Assembly: GCF_003710915.1 (NCBI RefSeq)
Contig: NZ_RHHR01000037.1
Location: forward strand, 34,688-98,687
From: Brevibacillus invocatus
GTDB lineage: Bacteria > Bacillota > Bacilli > Brevibacillales > Brevibacillaceae
Direction: 5' to 3'
Length of the DNA: 64,000 nucleotides
The position numbers and the translations under genes were made by a program. Below, piece after piece: positions 63,818 through 64,000 of this stretch; the first letter of the stretch is position 1; each line of letters starts with the position of its first letter. The notes beneath the pieces were generated by a model. It was not told where the DNA came from, ran no database searches, and saw nothing but the letters and a program-made list of their open reading frames with translations.

Positions 63818-64000
63818 TAGCCCCTTAGGAAACTTGGACACATGGAGTGTAATTTAGTACACTATATGTGAACAGGGGGAAGGCAACAATGAAACGAAAA
63901 CAATACTCCAATGAGTTTAAAATGCAAGTGGTAAAAGAAGCTCTGGAAAGTGGAAATCGAGCTGCCGTTGCCAGAAGATACGAACTCCACTACAATGTCG
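63818..64000 (+). mobile_element. Left end of an IS3-family insertion sequence, cut by window edge
   Basis: Upstream of the transposase start, CCCCTTAGGAAACTTGGACA (63821-63840) has the look of an IS3-family (IS150-like) terminal repeat. The exact end is uncertain because the right end is outside the window. Confidence 0.5.
63889..64000 (+). CDS. IS3-family transposase OrfA, N-terminal fragment
   Basis: The first 37 codons are visible: MKRKQYSNEFKMQVVKEALE followed by SGNRAAVARRYELH, the helix-turn-helix of OrfA (HTH_Tnp_1) that binds the terminal repeat. GGGGGAAGG lies before the ATG. OrfB (DDE domain) would lie beyond the window. The reading frame is intact as far as seen. Confidence 0.85.
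   Translation, partial: MKRKQYSNEFKMQVVKEALESGNRAAVARRYELHYNV

Overview
The window is a stretch of a Firmicutes chromosome, most likely Brevibacillus or a close relative. This rests on strong purine-rich Shine-Dalgarno sites, frequent TTG and GTG starts, sigma-A promoters, and a gene order that follows the Bacillus pyk-fxsA-ytvI-citZ-icd-mdh-phoPR-polA-mutM-coaE-gap-nrdR-dnaB-dnaI block, with local insertions and losses (no ytaF or speD).

Positions 1-34400 hold core metabolism and housekeeping genes. They include pyruvate kinase (cut by the window edge), a B12-dependent ribonucleotide reductase behind a tandem NrdR operator, a thioesterase, FxsA, YtvI, the citZ-icd-mdh TCA operon, phoP-phoR-phoU, a two-P-loop ATPase, a VanW protein, a MarR-controlled efflux operon, a DMT exporter overlapping a 46-residue membrane protein, CwlD, a polysaccharide deacetylase, polA, mutM, coaE, a lytic transglycosylase, a gapB-type GAPDH with a CcpN-like operator, an HD-GYP protein, nrdR, dnaB, dnaI and a YdcF protein.

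Positions 34400-58400 are more genus-specific. They include a secreted protein of ten Ig-like repeats behind a consensus sigma-D promoter, a cold-shock protein, a TetR regulator that looks leaderless, htpG with a CIRCE operator, a membrane-anchored PstS-like protein, an internally deleted YbaK remnant, leuA under a leucine T-box, a chemoreceptor, a secreted beta-propeller-like protein, a DUF1801/VOC pair, a cupin with an Asn/Gln/Tyr-rich tail, a heterodimeric ABC exporter, a purple-acid-phosphatase-like enzyme, a secreted amidohydrolase and a GNAT enzyme.

Positions 58439-63654 are the most unusual part. An intact tRNA-Ala(GGC) is followed about 5.1 kb later by a perfect 58-bp repeat of its 3' part. 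Between the repeats lies AT-rich DNA coding for an 858-residue zinc-hook ATPase resembling the anticodon nuclease RloC, a 39-residue protein translationally coupled to a phospholipase-D-type nuclease with a PUA/EVE-like C-terminus, and a zinc-finger protein with an HNH-like look. No integrase is visible. This looks like a compact defence island. The window ends inside an IS3-family transposase gene just outside the right repeat.

No CRISPR array, rRNA or prophage was seen. All family assignments come from reading motifs; no database search was run.
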